DNA of 64,000 bases from Enoplosus armatus (taxonomy: Eukaryota > Chordata > Actinopteri > Centrarchiformes > Enoplosidae): the NCBI RefSeq assembly GCF_043641665.1, contig NC_092182.1, positions 27,990,793-28,054,792 on the forward strand, read 5' to 3'. The notes under the pieces were generated by a model, which was not told where the DNA came from, did not search any database, and worked only from the letters and a program-made list of their open reading frames with translations. The translations under genes were made by a program, and so were the position numbers. Shown piece by piece: positions 14,445-25,215 of this stretch; the stretch's first letter is position 1, and each line of letters begins with the position of its first letter.

Positions 14445-16212
14445 TGACCAAAGCTTCCTCGGCTCAGTCTCATCAGTCAAAACAGGGAAGACTTTCATGA
14501 GGAATTTGAAACAAGTATAAAACGCTGTGTATTAACTCTTCAGCGTGCCCAAACTAACATATAGGCTGTTTTAAATGACCTGTAAAACTGGACGAAAGGT
14601 AATAAAGCATGTTATTATTTCGCTCATCCAACCATGTATTCATTTCCCCTCCTGGATTGACTGGGTTTTCATGTGGCTGTCTGAAGGATGAGAATGAATA
14701 CTGTGCCAGTACTCCATGTTTCCTCTGAAGTACTTTAAAATAAGAGGAAGTTAAAATAGTTTGATGCATAGTTTGTGATATACCAAAAACCAAACCTCAT
14801 GTTGCAGTCGTGGCATCATCATTTTGTGTTTCATTGCATTTTAAGACAAAGACAGAATATGAGCTGTCTTCTTTTAATGACGTCCACCGAACAGAGACTC
14901 TACACACTGCGTGTCTCATGTCTTCTGGTCAGTAAGGATTTGTGAAATTCTGACAAAGTCTTTCATTTTTGCTTCTAAATGATTTGAAAACAGCATCGCA
15001 GGACGTTTTTCTGTGGCACGTATCTACTTTTGTCCAAATGTCAAGTCATTTGTGTCTCTGTAACCCTCACTCTCAGCTCTCTTTCCATTTTGGTGCTGAG
15101 CATTTTTCGAACTTCTTCCGTGCTGCATTTCCATAACAAAGACCTGAATTTCTACAAAAGCATAACCAGCAAAAACGTCATTTTCTTTGAAATGAAAAAA
15201 AAACACAAAACATGAGTTCTTGCTCCACAGGAAATCAGAACTGTAATAAAATAAGAAAATAATCTTCAACCCGAATGAACCCAGAAATAAAAAGTGCACA
15301 AATTGAAATTACATGGCAATGTGATCAAATTACCACCTCGCAGTGGGATTCCCTTCGGGGCTCTCAGGGACAACTCACCAAATAATGTTTTTCTCCCCCT
15401 GACAGGCTAATTTCATAATTTATCAGAGGTAAGAGCAAATTAATCTTCTACTTCTGCTTTGCTGTCCTGACCTTGATCCATTTTCTTGTGGAGGTTTGAG
15501 GAGATGGGGAGAGAGCCGGTCCAGAGAGCGAGAGAGAGATAAGGGGAAAGCATTTTAGTGAGAGAGTGGAGGGAGTGTGTGCAGCGAATGTTAAGTATAC
15601 TTCCACAGCTCTTTATCGCCATCTTTCAATTGACTCATAACTTTTACATGAGGAGAGCATAATATGACTATTTGAGTGGCAGATTTACAGTCTTTCTCTG
15701 GTGCTGCGTGCATGTCATTTTGGGTGACACTTTAACAATATGTTTGACCCCCAAGACCTCACGTTTTACTGCATTGCTCCTGCACTCATCAGGGCGTAAA
15801 CTGTGCATGTGGCATGCTGGAAAATCCCTTATTCACCCTTTTGAGATATTGCTCTGTGGATCCTGCATAGGCGGCGCTATGGAGGGGCTACACGGGGCTA
15901 TAGCACCAGACGTTCAACAGTCTGTCTGATTTGCTTTATTCGGCTGCTGTTTCTCCTGTTGATCCTGATCAGTGCCCTCATCGCCAGAACAATCTTGTAC
16001 ACACTGGAAACACCTGGACGAGTTCACGTTGTGTCACATGAAATGTGTTATTCATTTAGCTTTGGTATGCTAGCATTGTGATGAAATGCATCGTTTCAGC
16101 ATCAAACAGTCTCATCAAGACGAACAAGAACGTAATGATGACGAGAGACAGAGAAGTCGGGGGAGACCACCTGTGACGGTCTACAGGAGCCCCTCTGGTG
16201 CTGCTTACTCCT

Positions 16213-16375
16213 AGCACAGCTGTTAGCAATGTTAGCCAGCTGTTAGCGATGTTAGCCAGCTGTTAGTGATGTTAGCCAGCTGTTAGCAGTGTTAGCCAGC
16301 TGTTAGCAATGTTAGCCAGCTGTTAGCGATGTTATCAGGCTGTTAGCCAGATGTTCACCAGCTGTTAGTGATGTT
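16213..16375. repeat. minisatellite, 20-bp unit (gttagccagctgttagcaat)
   Basis: About seven to eight tandem copies of a 20-bp unit differ mainly at the last four positions (caat, cgat, tgat, cagt). It lies in the last grm7 intron, 300 bp before a dispersed repeat whose other copy adjoins another 20-bp minisatellite sharing the CCAGCTGTT core. Confidence 0.9.
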
Positions 16376-16681
16376 AGGACTGGTAGATAGGACTCAGGTG
16401 TAGACAGAGGGCAGATGCAGGAATAAACAACATCAGCAAAGTGACTGAAAAACAAGAGGCAGAATAACAGAAACTCCGACGGGACTCCGGGAATGTCTAC
16501 AAAGAGTTGCATCTTTAAGGGCAGAATATTTAGCCACGATGAAGACTGGGCGCTGGGGTCCGCCAAAGCCACAGAAACAGTCAGAATCTAACTGTCATAA
16601 ATAACAGGTTGCTAACATTGCCTCTATAGGCTAACAACTAACATAAGAAACAGACTTGAAGCTGTGAAGAGCTGGAAACAG

Positions 16682-16864
16682 CGATGAGGAGGCTGTCACC
16701 TTCCTCACAACACAGATGTCATGTCTCCCATCATGTTCTCCACATGGTTCTCCATCGTTTGAGCTTCGACTGGAGCTCTTTAATGACCCCATCTCGCCGT
16801 GTCCTCCTCTTCTTCTGTGGTGGTTTAATGGCAGCGACTGGAGAATTAGCTCCACCAGCTGTTT
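16682..16864. repeat. dispersed repeat, copy A
   Basis: This segment is closely similar to 42602-42807: both contain gatgaggaggctgt, ctcacaacacagatgtcatg, gtttgagcttcgactggagc, and tggcagcgactggagaatta. Copy B has an internal duplication of a CATGTTCTCC-containing segment of about 27 bp. No ORF persists in both copies, so it is most likely a non-autonomous mobile element; boundaries are approximate. Confidence 0.85.
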
Positions 16865-18005
16865 CTCTCCATCAACCAGTGAACTCATGTTCACACAGCA
16901 GCAGTGGATCAAACAAGTTTCTTTCTTTAGATTGTAAAAACAGAGATAGTGTGGAGTTGTTTATGTGTTGGAATTGAGTTTCAAAGGTAAAGAGCTGCAC
17001 CGAGCCTTGTTCACTGTGTTTAAGTTCTGTAGCTTCACTAATAAATAATTAAAGCCCCGCGAGAAAAACTCTCTGGTGCCGCCTATGGGCTCTTTATGAT
17101 CTTGGCTCATCAGTCAGTCCCGTTAGTTATTGCGCAGTGGGGGGGGTGGGGGTTCCTTCTGTGTTATGAACATTGCAGGGACTCTGGACTCTGTTTTACT
17201 ATTCAGAGTGAGTTCACGGTGGAGAAGACACAGCAGCACTGGAGCTGTGTTGGCAGACTGCAGCTCGGTCATGACTCCCTGCAGACCGGCAGAGCCATCT
17301 GTTGGCCCGGGCCGATCCAGTCGCACGACTCCCCCCTCGTTTCTCACTCCATTTCTCTCTTTCTGCAGCCTTCACTCATTCAGCCGCAGGTTTACTGGTT
17401 TTTCCTCTCACTCGATTTTTAAATGCTCTCTCTTTTCAATCTCGCTCTCTCGCCTCCCCTCACCTGCTGTCGCTGCCCCCTCCTGCCCTCCCCCCTCTAT
17501 CACCACACTGTAATAGCCCTCAGTCACTTAAAATGGCTTCATCTCTTCTTCTCTGCACTTATGGCTCTCTCTCCTTCTCCTTCCTCTCTGCTACAGCTGA
17601 TTCCCTGACAACAAAGACCTCTTTCTCTCGCCGTTCTTCTGCTCTTCAAAGGCCAAATCTCTCTGATTCTGCTCTTATAAGGCCTCTCTGCCTTTCTCCA
17701 AAAGCTGATTCCTTATACAACAAAGGCCTCTATAGATCTCTTAATACTCATATAGCCCTGGCTGCTCTCAAAAAGAATCCTTACAAGCAGTACTTCCAAA
17801 TCTCGCCCTCTTTCTTAGCATTGCCCTGGGTGTCTGCAGAAGTGAAATACTTCTACTACATTCATTACTGTGGGGATTAGCCTTTAACACCTAACACCTC
17901 CACATATGTGACACACCCTTTAAATCTTATTTTGAGGAATGTAGAAATTCAGCAGTGAGCTCGAGAGGAATTCACCTGAAACTATTCTTAATCTTGTTTC
18001 TTTGC

Positions 18006-19461
18006 TTTATACACAGTTAGCTAGTTTAAGTACTTTATACACAGTTAGCTAGTTTAGCTACTTTATACACATTTAACTAGTTTAAGTAATACACAGTTAG
18101 CTAGTTTGAATAACTTTATATAAAGTTAGCTAGTTTGAATAACTTCATATACAGTTAGTTAGATTTAACTACTTTATACACAGTTAGCTAGGTTAACTAC
18201 TTTATATACAGTTAGCTAGTTTTAACCACTTTATACAGAGTTAGCTAGTTTAAGTACTTTATACACAGTTAGCTAGTTTAACTACTTTATACACAGTTAG
18301 CTAGTTTAAGTACTTTATATACAGTTAGCTAGTTTAAGTACTTTATACACAGTTAGCTAGTTTTAACCACTTTATATACAGTTAGCTAGTTTAAGTACTT
18401 TATACACAGTTAGCTAGCTTAACTTCTTTATATACAGTTAGCTAGTTTAGCTACTTTATGCACAGTTAACTAGTTTAAGTACTTTATATACAGTTAGCTA
18501 GTTTTAACCACTTTATATACAGTTAGCTAGTTTAAGTACTTTATACACAGTTAGCTAGTTTAACTAATTTATATACAGTTAGCTAGTTTTAACCACTTTA
18601 TACACAGTTAGCTAGTTTAAGTACTTTATACACAGTTAGATAGTTTTAACCACTTTATACACAGTTAGCTAGTTTAAGTAATACACAGTTAGCTAGTTTG
18701 AATAACTTTATATAAAGTTAGCTAGTTTGAATAACTTCATATACAGTTAGTTAGATTTAACTACTTTATATACAGTTAACTAGTTTAACTACTTTATACA
18801 GTTATACACAGTTAGCTAGTTTAACTACTTTATACACAGTTAGCTAGTTTGAATAACTTTATATACAGTTAGCTATATTTAACTACTTTATATACACTTA
18901 GCTAGTTTAACTACTTTATATACAGTTAGCTAGTTAAACTACTTTATATACAGTTAGCTAGTTTAACTACTTTATATACAGTTTTCTAGTTAAACTACTT
19001 TATATACACTTAGCTGGTTTAACTACTTTATATGCAGTTAGCTAGTTTAACTACTTTATAAACAGTTAGCTATTTTTAACTACTTTAAATACAGTTAGCT
19101 AGTTTAACCACTTTATATACACTTAGCTAGTTTAACTACTTTATATACAGTTAGCTAGTTAAACTACTTTATATACAGTTTTCTAGTTAAACTACTTATA
19201 TACACTTAGCTGGTTTAACTACTTTATATACAGTTAGCTAGTTTAACTACTTTATATACAGTTAGCTATTTTTAACTACTTTAAATACAGTTAGCTAGTT
19301 TAACTACTTTATATACACTTAGCTAGTTTAACCACTTTATATACAGTTAGCTAGTTTAACTACTTTATATACAGTTAGCTAGTTAAACTACTTTATATAC
19401 AGTTAGCTAGTTTAACTACTTTAAATACAGTTAGCTAGTTTTAACTACTTTATATACAGTT
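18006..19461. repeat. AT-rich minisatellite, 28-bp unit, ~1.45 kb
   Basis: Around fifty copies of a unit of about 28 bp built on actttatatacagttagc followed by TAGTTTAACT. Variants include tacacagttagctagtttaagt and gtttgaataacttt blocks. Some variant groups recur as longer higher-order blocks (the AATAACTTTATATAAAG block appears near 18110 and again near 18700), which points to segmental duplication within the array. It lies in the last intron of grm7, 1.8 kb before the terminal exon. Confidence 0.95.
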
Positions 19462-21240
19462 ATACTATACACTGATTTTTGTAAGGGTATTTTATGAGCT
19501 TATCATAGTAATTCGTAGCTAATTCCAGCTGGCTGATCAATGTAATGGAATAGAAATATAAAGTAGTCTAAAATGGAAATCTTCCTCCGTCTTCTTATAT
19601 TCATCCTAAGCACCTGAAGAGACAAGACGTGCACACTCTAATCTTCATCTCAATGGATATAAATGGGTGTCAAGACTCTGTTATTTCTGTCAATCCATTA
19701 AGTTAGTGACAGAGTCTAGACTGAACAGCTGAACTCAGTCAGACTCAGAAGTGACTGCTTTCTGTGTTAAGAAGACACATTATGACAAAGTCAGGAGGTT
19801 CATGATACTTTCAGACCTTAATATGCATATTATGCCATTTTCTCCATTATCTTCCTGGCATGATTGATGATGGGCTTTTGGCTTGAAGCCATTTGTCACT
19901 GGATGAACACCGAGGGCTCAGTGGTCGCCAGTCGTGGGGAGGGGGAGGTGCAGCTGCAGGGGGAAGATAGGGAGGTGGTCATAACTAAAGGGAACAGATG
20001 AAGCCTGTTCTACCTGCTCATTTAACATCTGAGGGCCTTATTTTCATCTCGGCACAACGACCAGCACAAGCCTTCACCTTGAAATCATCTTTGCCCGTCT
20101 GCGTGGTCTTATAGTGCACAAGCGGAGGGTCATTCAAATGAGGCAGCACAAGGAGAGGTGTTGGTATTTTGGAGGAAATTGGATGTTAGACGTCACTCGG
20201 CTGGTAATTGGATGATTTTGGGAACAAGATCAACCTAAATATTTACAGCAAATCCACAGCAACAGCAACAGAGTAATGCTTAAAATGTAAATAAACTATT
20301 TTGATTAAACATTCCCAAGCCAGTACACTGCAAAATGCCCTATCAAATTAAAGTGAAAACATTATAGATATGAGCTTTTTCTTGCATGAAATAAACACAT
20401 TCAGCCACTGCAGTGTGCAATTATCACTTGATGAGATTTCTTAGAATATGTCCAGTTGCCACAAGTCTTCAGATAAGATGAAACACTTCAAGGAGTTCTT
20501 GTTTAGTGTATTTAATACTCTACTAACTACTAATAATAGAATAGTTTATGAATACTCAATACTAGGGGATTCAAATACTTGAAATAAGATCAGCGTTATT
20601 CTTGTTTCTAGATAACAAAACTCCACAGAGGAAAGACCTGAAAACTATCTGGCACAACTGGGTTTTGAACGTCTGACCTTCAAGGTGGCGTGATGTGATT
20701 TGCTGAGAGTGTATTTATTAATCACCACACCCTCTGATCTATACTCACCTTCTGTTCAGCCTCGTGGCACTTTGTGCTGCTGCACCTACATGAACCAAAG
20801 GCAGCAGGTGGAGACGCCCACAGTCTGTGCTGCTCGTTGCTCTTGAGCCATTAAAATAGGGCCCTCAACAAAAGATCATTTCATTTTAGCTTTATACCTT
20901 TTCTCCCTTTTTCTTCTTCTGCAGAGCTTCTGCTTTTGAGTTATGACCTCTCAACACGAGGCAAACATTACATCGCTGTATCACACAGAATTATAAAGAA
21001 GAGAAGACGATTCTCTTTGTTCTGAGGCTGTCAGACGTCTCAGGCAATGCAAAGACACCAACCTGCACTGTCCTCATTCTTGAGAGTTCATAATTCAGGC
21101 TTTAAGGCTTCATTTAATTTACATCTATCATTAACTCTCATTTCACCTCCATCATAACACTTAACATTAACCTTCAGCTAAAATAATAGCCACCAGGACT
21201 GAAGCTGATTTTTGCTTTGTCCATTTTCTGCCCTTTTCAG

Positions 21241-21290
21241 GTCCAGCAGAAAAGACGAAATATGTGAGCTACAACGACCTTGTGATCTAA
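21241..21290 (+). CDS. grm7: grm7 terminal coding exon (7a-type tail)
   Basis: After the acceptor (pyrimidine tract ending in cccttttcag at 21240), the first two bases complete the serine codon left open by the previous exon (a + gt). The frame then reads PAEKTKYVSYNDLVI and stops with TAA at 21288-21290. This is the mGluR7a splice tail (mammalian form ends KKYVSYNNLVI). The final LVI is a PDZ ligand known in the family to bind PICK1 and hold the receptor at the presynaptic active zone. Phase, length (16 residues) and strand agree exactly with the exon at 14190-14436. I looked for an alternative exon encoding the mGluR7b-type tail in the intervening intron and did not recognise one. Confidence 0.95.
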
Positions 21291-23765
21291 CAGCATTCCT
21301 CCACCCGAACGAGAGACTGAAAAGGAAAAAGAGAGTGATAGTTGGAGATGTCTGGTCTCCTGCCCTACTGGCTAAAAACAAGAGAAGGGAGACAAACGAA
21401 GAAGGATGTTTTTTTGTTGTTGTTTGATTTCTTTGGTCTCATGTGCTTCATTGCCCACCACAGACTTTCAGATGCTGAAGCAAAGCCTTGTGGGACTTTC
21501 CTTTGGGCACACACACATTCACTCGGTCAAAGAGAAGCAGTGTTTAAAAATAAGACGTGAGGATGCTGGGAAAATGTTCAGAAAATAAAAAATAAATCAA
21601 GAGTCTTTTTGTTTGTGAGTAGATGATGATGACGACGATGATGATGATGAGAAGAAGAACCGTAGGATGCATCTGCAGACGTCTTGCAGCCTCTGGGTTG
21701 TGAACAGTCGGCAGAGCTCTCGGGGCTCCGTGTCGCGTCTCTCTGCTATCGATGTCAAACAAAGCAGCCGTCTCGGCCTGACGTGACCTTTGTACGGAGC
21801 CCGCCTCCTCTTGTCTTTTAATGTACTTCCAAACTGCAAGTTTCCCAACCCTCCTGTCCACCCGCGTGTCGTTCTTTATGGCTTATATGTTGGCCTCCTT
21901 TGGTTGTTGATTTCATTTCTTTTTCTTTTTAAGACAACAATGTTTATAAGGTTGATGATGAATCTGTTTTGCTCTTGCTTCTTGGATGCACATTGTTTTT
22001 TATTAAAGCCATATTCTTCGCTTTGAGATTCCGAGGGCTTTGCTCCCGCTGCCACCTGGAATCTGATTTTTCCCTTAAGGTCTTGAAAAGATCTCTTCTC
22101 GATCAGCTTCTTACCATGAGCGATGGGTTCCTACATGAACACACTTCAGATTGCAGCAGATCACAGCAGATCGTATAATTACAGTGTAATTATTTAGTAC
22201 AGGGCTTTTCAAAGTCTCAAAATTGGCAAATTGGCACCATCAAATTAGCTGAATGCTGAATCAACAGTTCCTGTTTGCAGTGTAGCCATGAAGGTACACA
22301 CAACCATCACTAGATTACTTTCATACTGAAGAAAACTTCCAGAAAATGTGTTCTGCAGTTATAAGAAGTAGCTTTTTTGTGTGATTTCTAAGCAGATTTC
22401 TGGCCGTTTATTCATGACGAACATCATGTCTGTGTTTTCTGAGTTATGACTCCAAAAAAAACGAAATAAATCGGGACTTTTATCATCTTTATTATCTGGT
22501 TCAGACGCTCGGGAACACTGTCATTAATCGAATTAGTGGCGACTTCTCGACTGCGAGGTGTTGGACAGTTCAGCACTAGTACAGAAGCATGAAACATTAG
22601 GAGGATTTTTCACTGTGAAACTTATTCCAGGGACGATCTCCTCCATCAGCTGTGTGTCACTGCTGCAGCTCCTCCTGCTCACCATGTTGGTGAGCCGTCC
22701 AATCAGCAGCCAAACTACAATAACTTACTTCCTGTAGTTTTTACAACACCTGCATGCACAACACCCGTCCGACCCTTTGGCTCACCTGTCTCCGTCCTCG
22801 GCGCCTCACAGCTTGAAAACACTTTCTGGAGCTTTAACTATCTCAGATTAGGAATGCGGACGTGTTCTGAACGTGTTCTCTTAATTATTTGACGAGGAAT
22901 GAAATCTGAAGTAATAAATCTGAGCTGTGCACTTCAGAGATTTGCCTTCAGGTTTCGTTGCTTGTGAGTCCGATGACCTTCACTTCAGTCACCCGACGTG
23001 GTAAAATCAGATTCCTCAGCCGGCCGTGGACACAAAGCCAAAAAAAAAAACAGGCGTGTTTCTAAAGGCCTTTCTGTTCAAACTGTTTGAAATGTTTGTG
23101 GTCCCATGATGAAAGCATTCCCATCCCAACATGTGTGTTCCTTCTCCCCACGCGCATACATGAAGACTTCTCCAGTATTTTGTAGGTGTATGATGATGAT
23201 GATGATGATGACCCTAACTGTGTTGTAGCCGACTTAAAAAGAACCTACTTTGGTCCAGACGTCACTGGATTTGTACTGAATATCTGGTGATTTCATGGAC
23301 TACTGATACAACAAAAGGTGTTGATGTCGAGGTTGTCAATGCATGCCTGATATGTTCGATGTTGAAACAGAATCCGAGAAAAAAAAAAAGTTAAAAATAA
23401 TGAAATTCTCACAACACAGTTGATTCCACCTGTCTGCTCTGAATTGTACTGTTTTTGATTTAGTTTCTGTTTCTTTACCACTGATACTTTCTCACACAGC
23501 AGAATATGGCTTTGATTGGTTTCTTGTTTTCCTGGAAACTATGGAAATGGAGAAAAAGATGAATATATATTTAAAAAAACAAAATACTTGTTAAAAAAAG
23601 GAAGCATGTATGTTTTCTACTGTTTGTACTCGGTATATTCATGTTGCCCTTGCTGCTTATGTGCCAATGTTGTGGGAGAGATTTACATTTGGCCACTCAT
23701 GCAACTATTCTGTGGTGTTGTCCAAGAATGTATCAACATGAAATAAAAAAACATTTGGTTATTTT
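21291..23765 (+). other. grm7: probable grm7 3' untranslated region
   Basis: No gene-like ORF is present directly downstream of the grm7 stop. Canonical AATAAA hexamers occur at about 21584 and 21591 (a short UTR) and at 23742-23747. The last sits in complex sequence with a T-rich stretch after it (ttatttttttatac), so a long UTR of about 2.5 kb is plausible. The region includes a small (GAT)n run at 21623-21652 and another near 23190-23210. The true 3' end cannot be fixed without transcript data; the extent given is an inference. Confidence 0.45.
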
Positions 23766-24999
23766 TTTATACATATTCCCTGAGGAAATGCAGTTTGGTA
23801 CTCGTGTCTTACTCTTAGAAAGCTTTGTTACTTAAGTTGCCTTGAATTGAATATTTGATCGACCTCACACAGGCCTCCATCAGAACAATGTCTTTTGGAT
23901 TTGTAGAAAATCATAATTTGCCCGAAAAGAATTGTCTTGTCTCCATTTTCTTTACTCTAATTGAGATTTAACATGGTTCCTTTTGTGGAGAAAATAGGCA
24001 CTGAAAAAACAGTTGGGAATTAAAAAAAGCTATCTGAGCTGCATGGCTGATTTTCAGAAAATGAACCACTTGATCTCAATTCCTAAAAAGCTTGTTTTTC
24101 ATTGAATATCATCAATAAAACTAAATCTACAGATCCTGAATGCACAGCACAGATAACTCTGCAGTGTTTCTCACTCTCACCTGGCCCTTGTCCTGTTGTA
24201 AAAATCGTTATATCCTACATTGAGATAAGTTGCCGTTTCATGAGTAGAATAAATGTGCAGAGTGTTGAATCTGTTTGGCCCCTCCCTGTGTCCTCACGCT
24301 GGCCATCGGCCAAACATGGAGGTGTAGAGGCGTCCAAGTCATACATTATCTCTGACGGTCAGAGGGGGAAGGAGTAGCAGAATATTATACTCAAGGAAAA
24401 GTAAAATGACTCGTGTAAAACTGTACTTAAATAAAAGTACCTGAGTTACAATGTACTCTGAACAAACACTTTTGTTTTAAAACGGGGGGGTGAAGAAAAC
24501 GTGGTGAAGTTTATGATTGAACTACTAAATCAAAGAACCCCTTTAGACTACAAAATAAAGTGCATTAAAGAGTAACTGCAGCCAAAAAACTATTGTTAAT
24601 CACGTATTATTTACAGCTCCTACAGGATGAACGACTGTCCTCAAACACATCATCAGTATCAGCAGACGGCGTGACCGGATCATGATCACACTGAGCTTTA
24701 AACAGGAGAGTTCATCTGTGAGTTACAGCCTGTACTTTTCATAATCAGTGTTTCTTTTGTTTTGTTCATTAGCCAGAAATGCCTTTCTGAACTTTCTAAG
24801 CTAAGCTTGGCTAGCTAACGTAGCTGCTAATGTTAGCAAACACTCACATACGCCATCGAACGTGAACAAGAGAGTTATTGTGTCTCGTCTTGTGTGGCAG
24901 TAAACACAACACAAGGGCCCTCCAATGAGCTTCAAACAGCAGGTTTCTAGTGTCAAAGTGTCTGACGGACCTTCCTGTCCTCCATCTTTTACAGGAAGC
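23766..24999. other. intergenic / possible distal UTR
   Basis: Nothing gene-like is visible. The stretch is complex AT-rich sequence with another AATAAA near 24113. It ends in the T-rich tcctccatcttttacag, which would serve as a splice acceptor before the 181-bp duplicate. Confidence 0.5.
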
Positions 25000-25180
25000 C
25001 AGCATTCCTCCACCCGAACGAGAGACTGAAAAGGAAAAAGAGAGTGATAGTTGGAGATGTCTGGTCTCCTGCCCTGCTGGCTAAAAACAAGAGAAGGGAG
25101 ACAAACGAAGAAGGATGTTTTTTTGTTGTTGTTTGATTTCTTTGGTCTCATGTGCTTCATTGCCCACCACAGACTTTCAG
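25000..25180 (+). repeat. 181-bp near-identical copy of the grm7 3' UTR start
   Basis: Bases 25000-25180 match 21291-21471 without gaps; I find one difference (ctgctgg here, ctactgg in the UTR). The shared block starts with the base right after the grm7 stop codon and ends at actttcag. Sequence on either side differs completely between the copies. It could be a very recent duplication, a retained alternative 3' exon, or an assembly artefact. Confidence 0.95.
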
Positions 25181-25215
25181 CACGGCTCGACGAGGCTGGA
25201 CGTCGAGCCGTGCTG
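25178..25215. other. perfect 15-bp inverted repeat with 8-nt loop
   Basis: cagcacggctcgacg (25178-25192) is followed by an 8-nt loop and its exact complement (25201-25215). The stem is GC-rich in an AT-leaning neighbourhood and overlaps the last three bases of the 181-bp duplicated segment. No T-run follows that would suggest a small RNA terminator. Confidence 0.95.

Noticed and set aside
17302..17880. 192-codon ORF on + strand
   Set aside because: It lies inside a grm7 intron and its first half is CT-rich low-complexity sequence that avoids stops; no domain recognised.
18006..19461. CRISPR-like array
   Set aside because: Repeats are contiguous with no unique spacers; it is a tandem minisatellite in a vertebrate intron.
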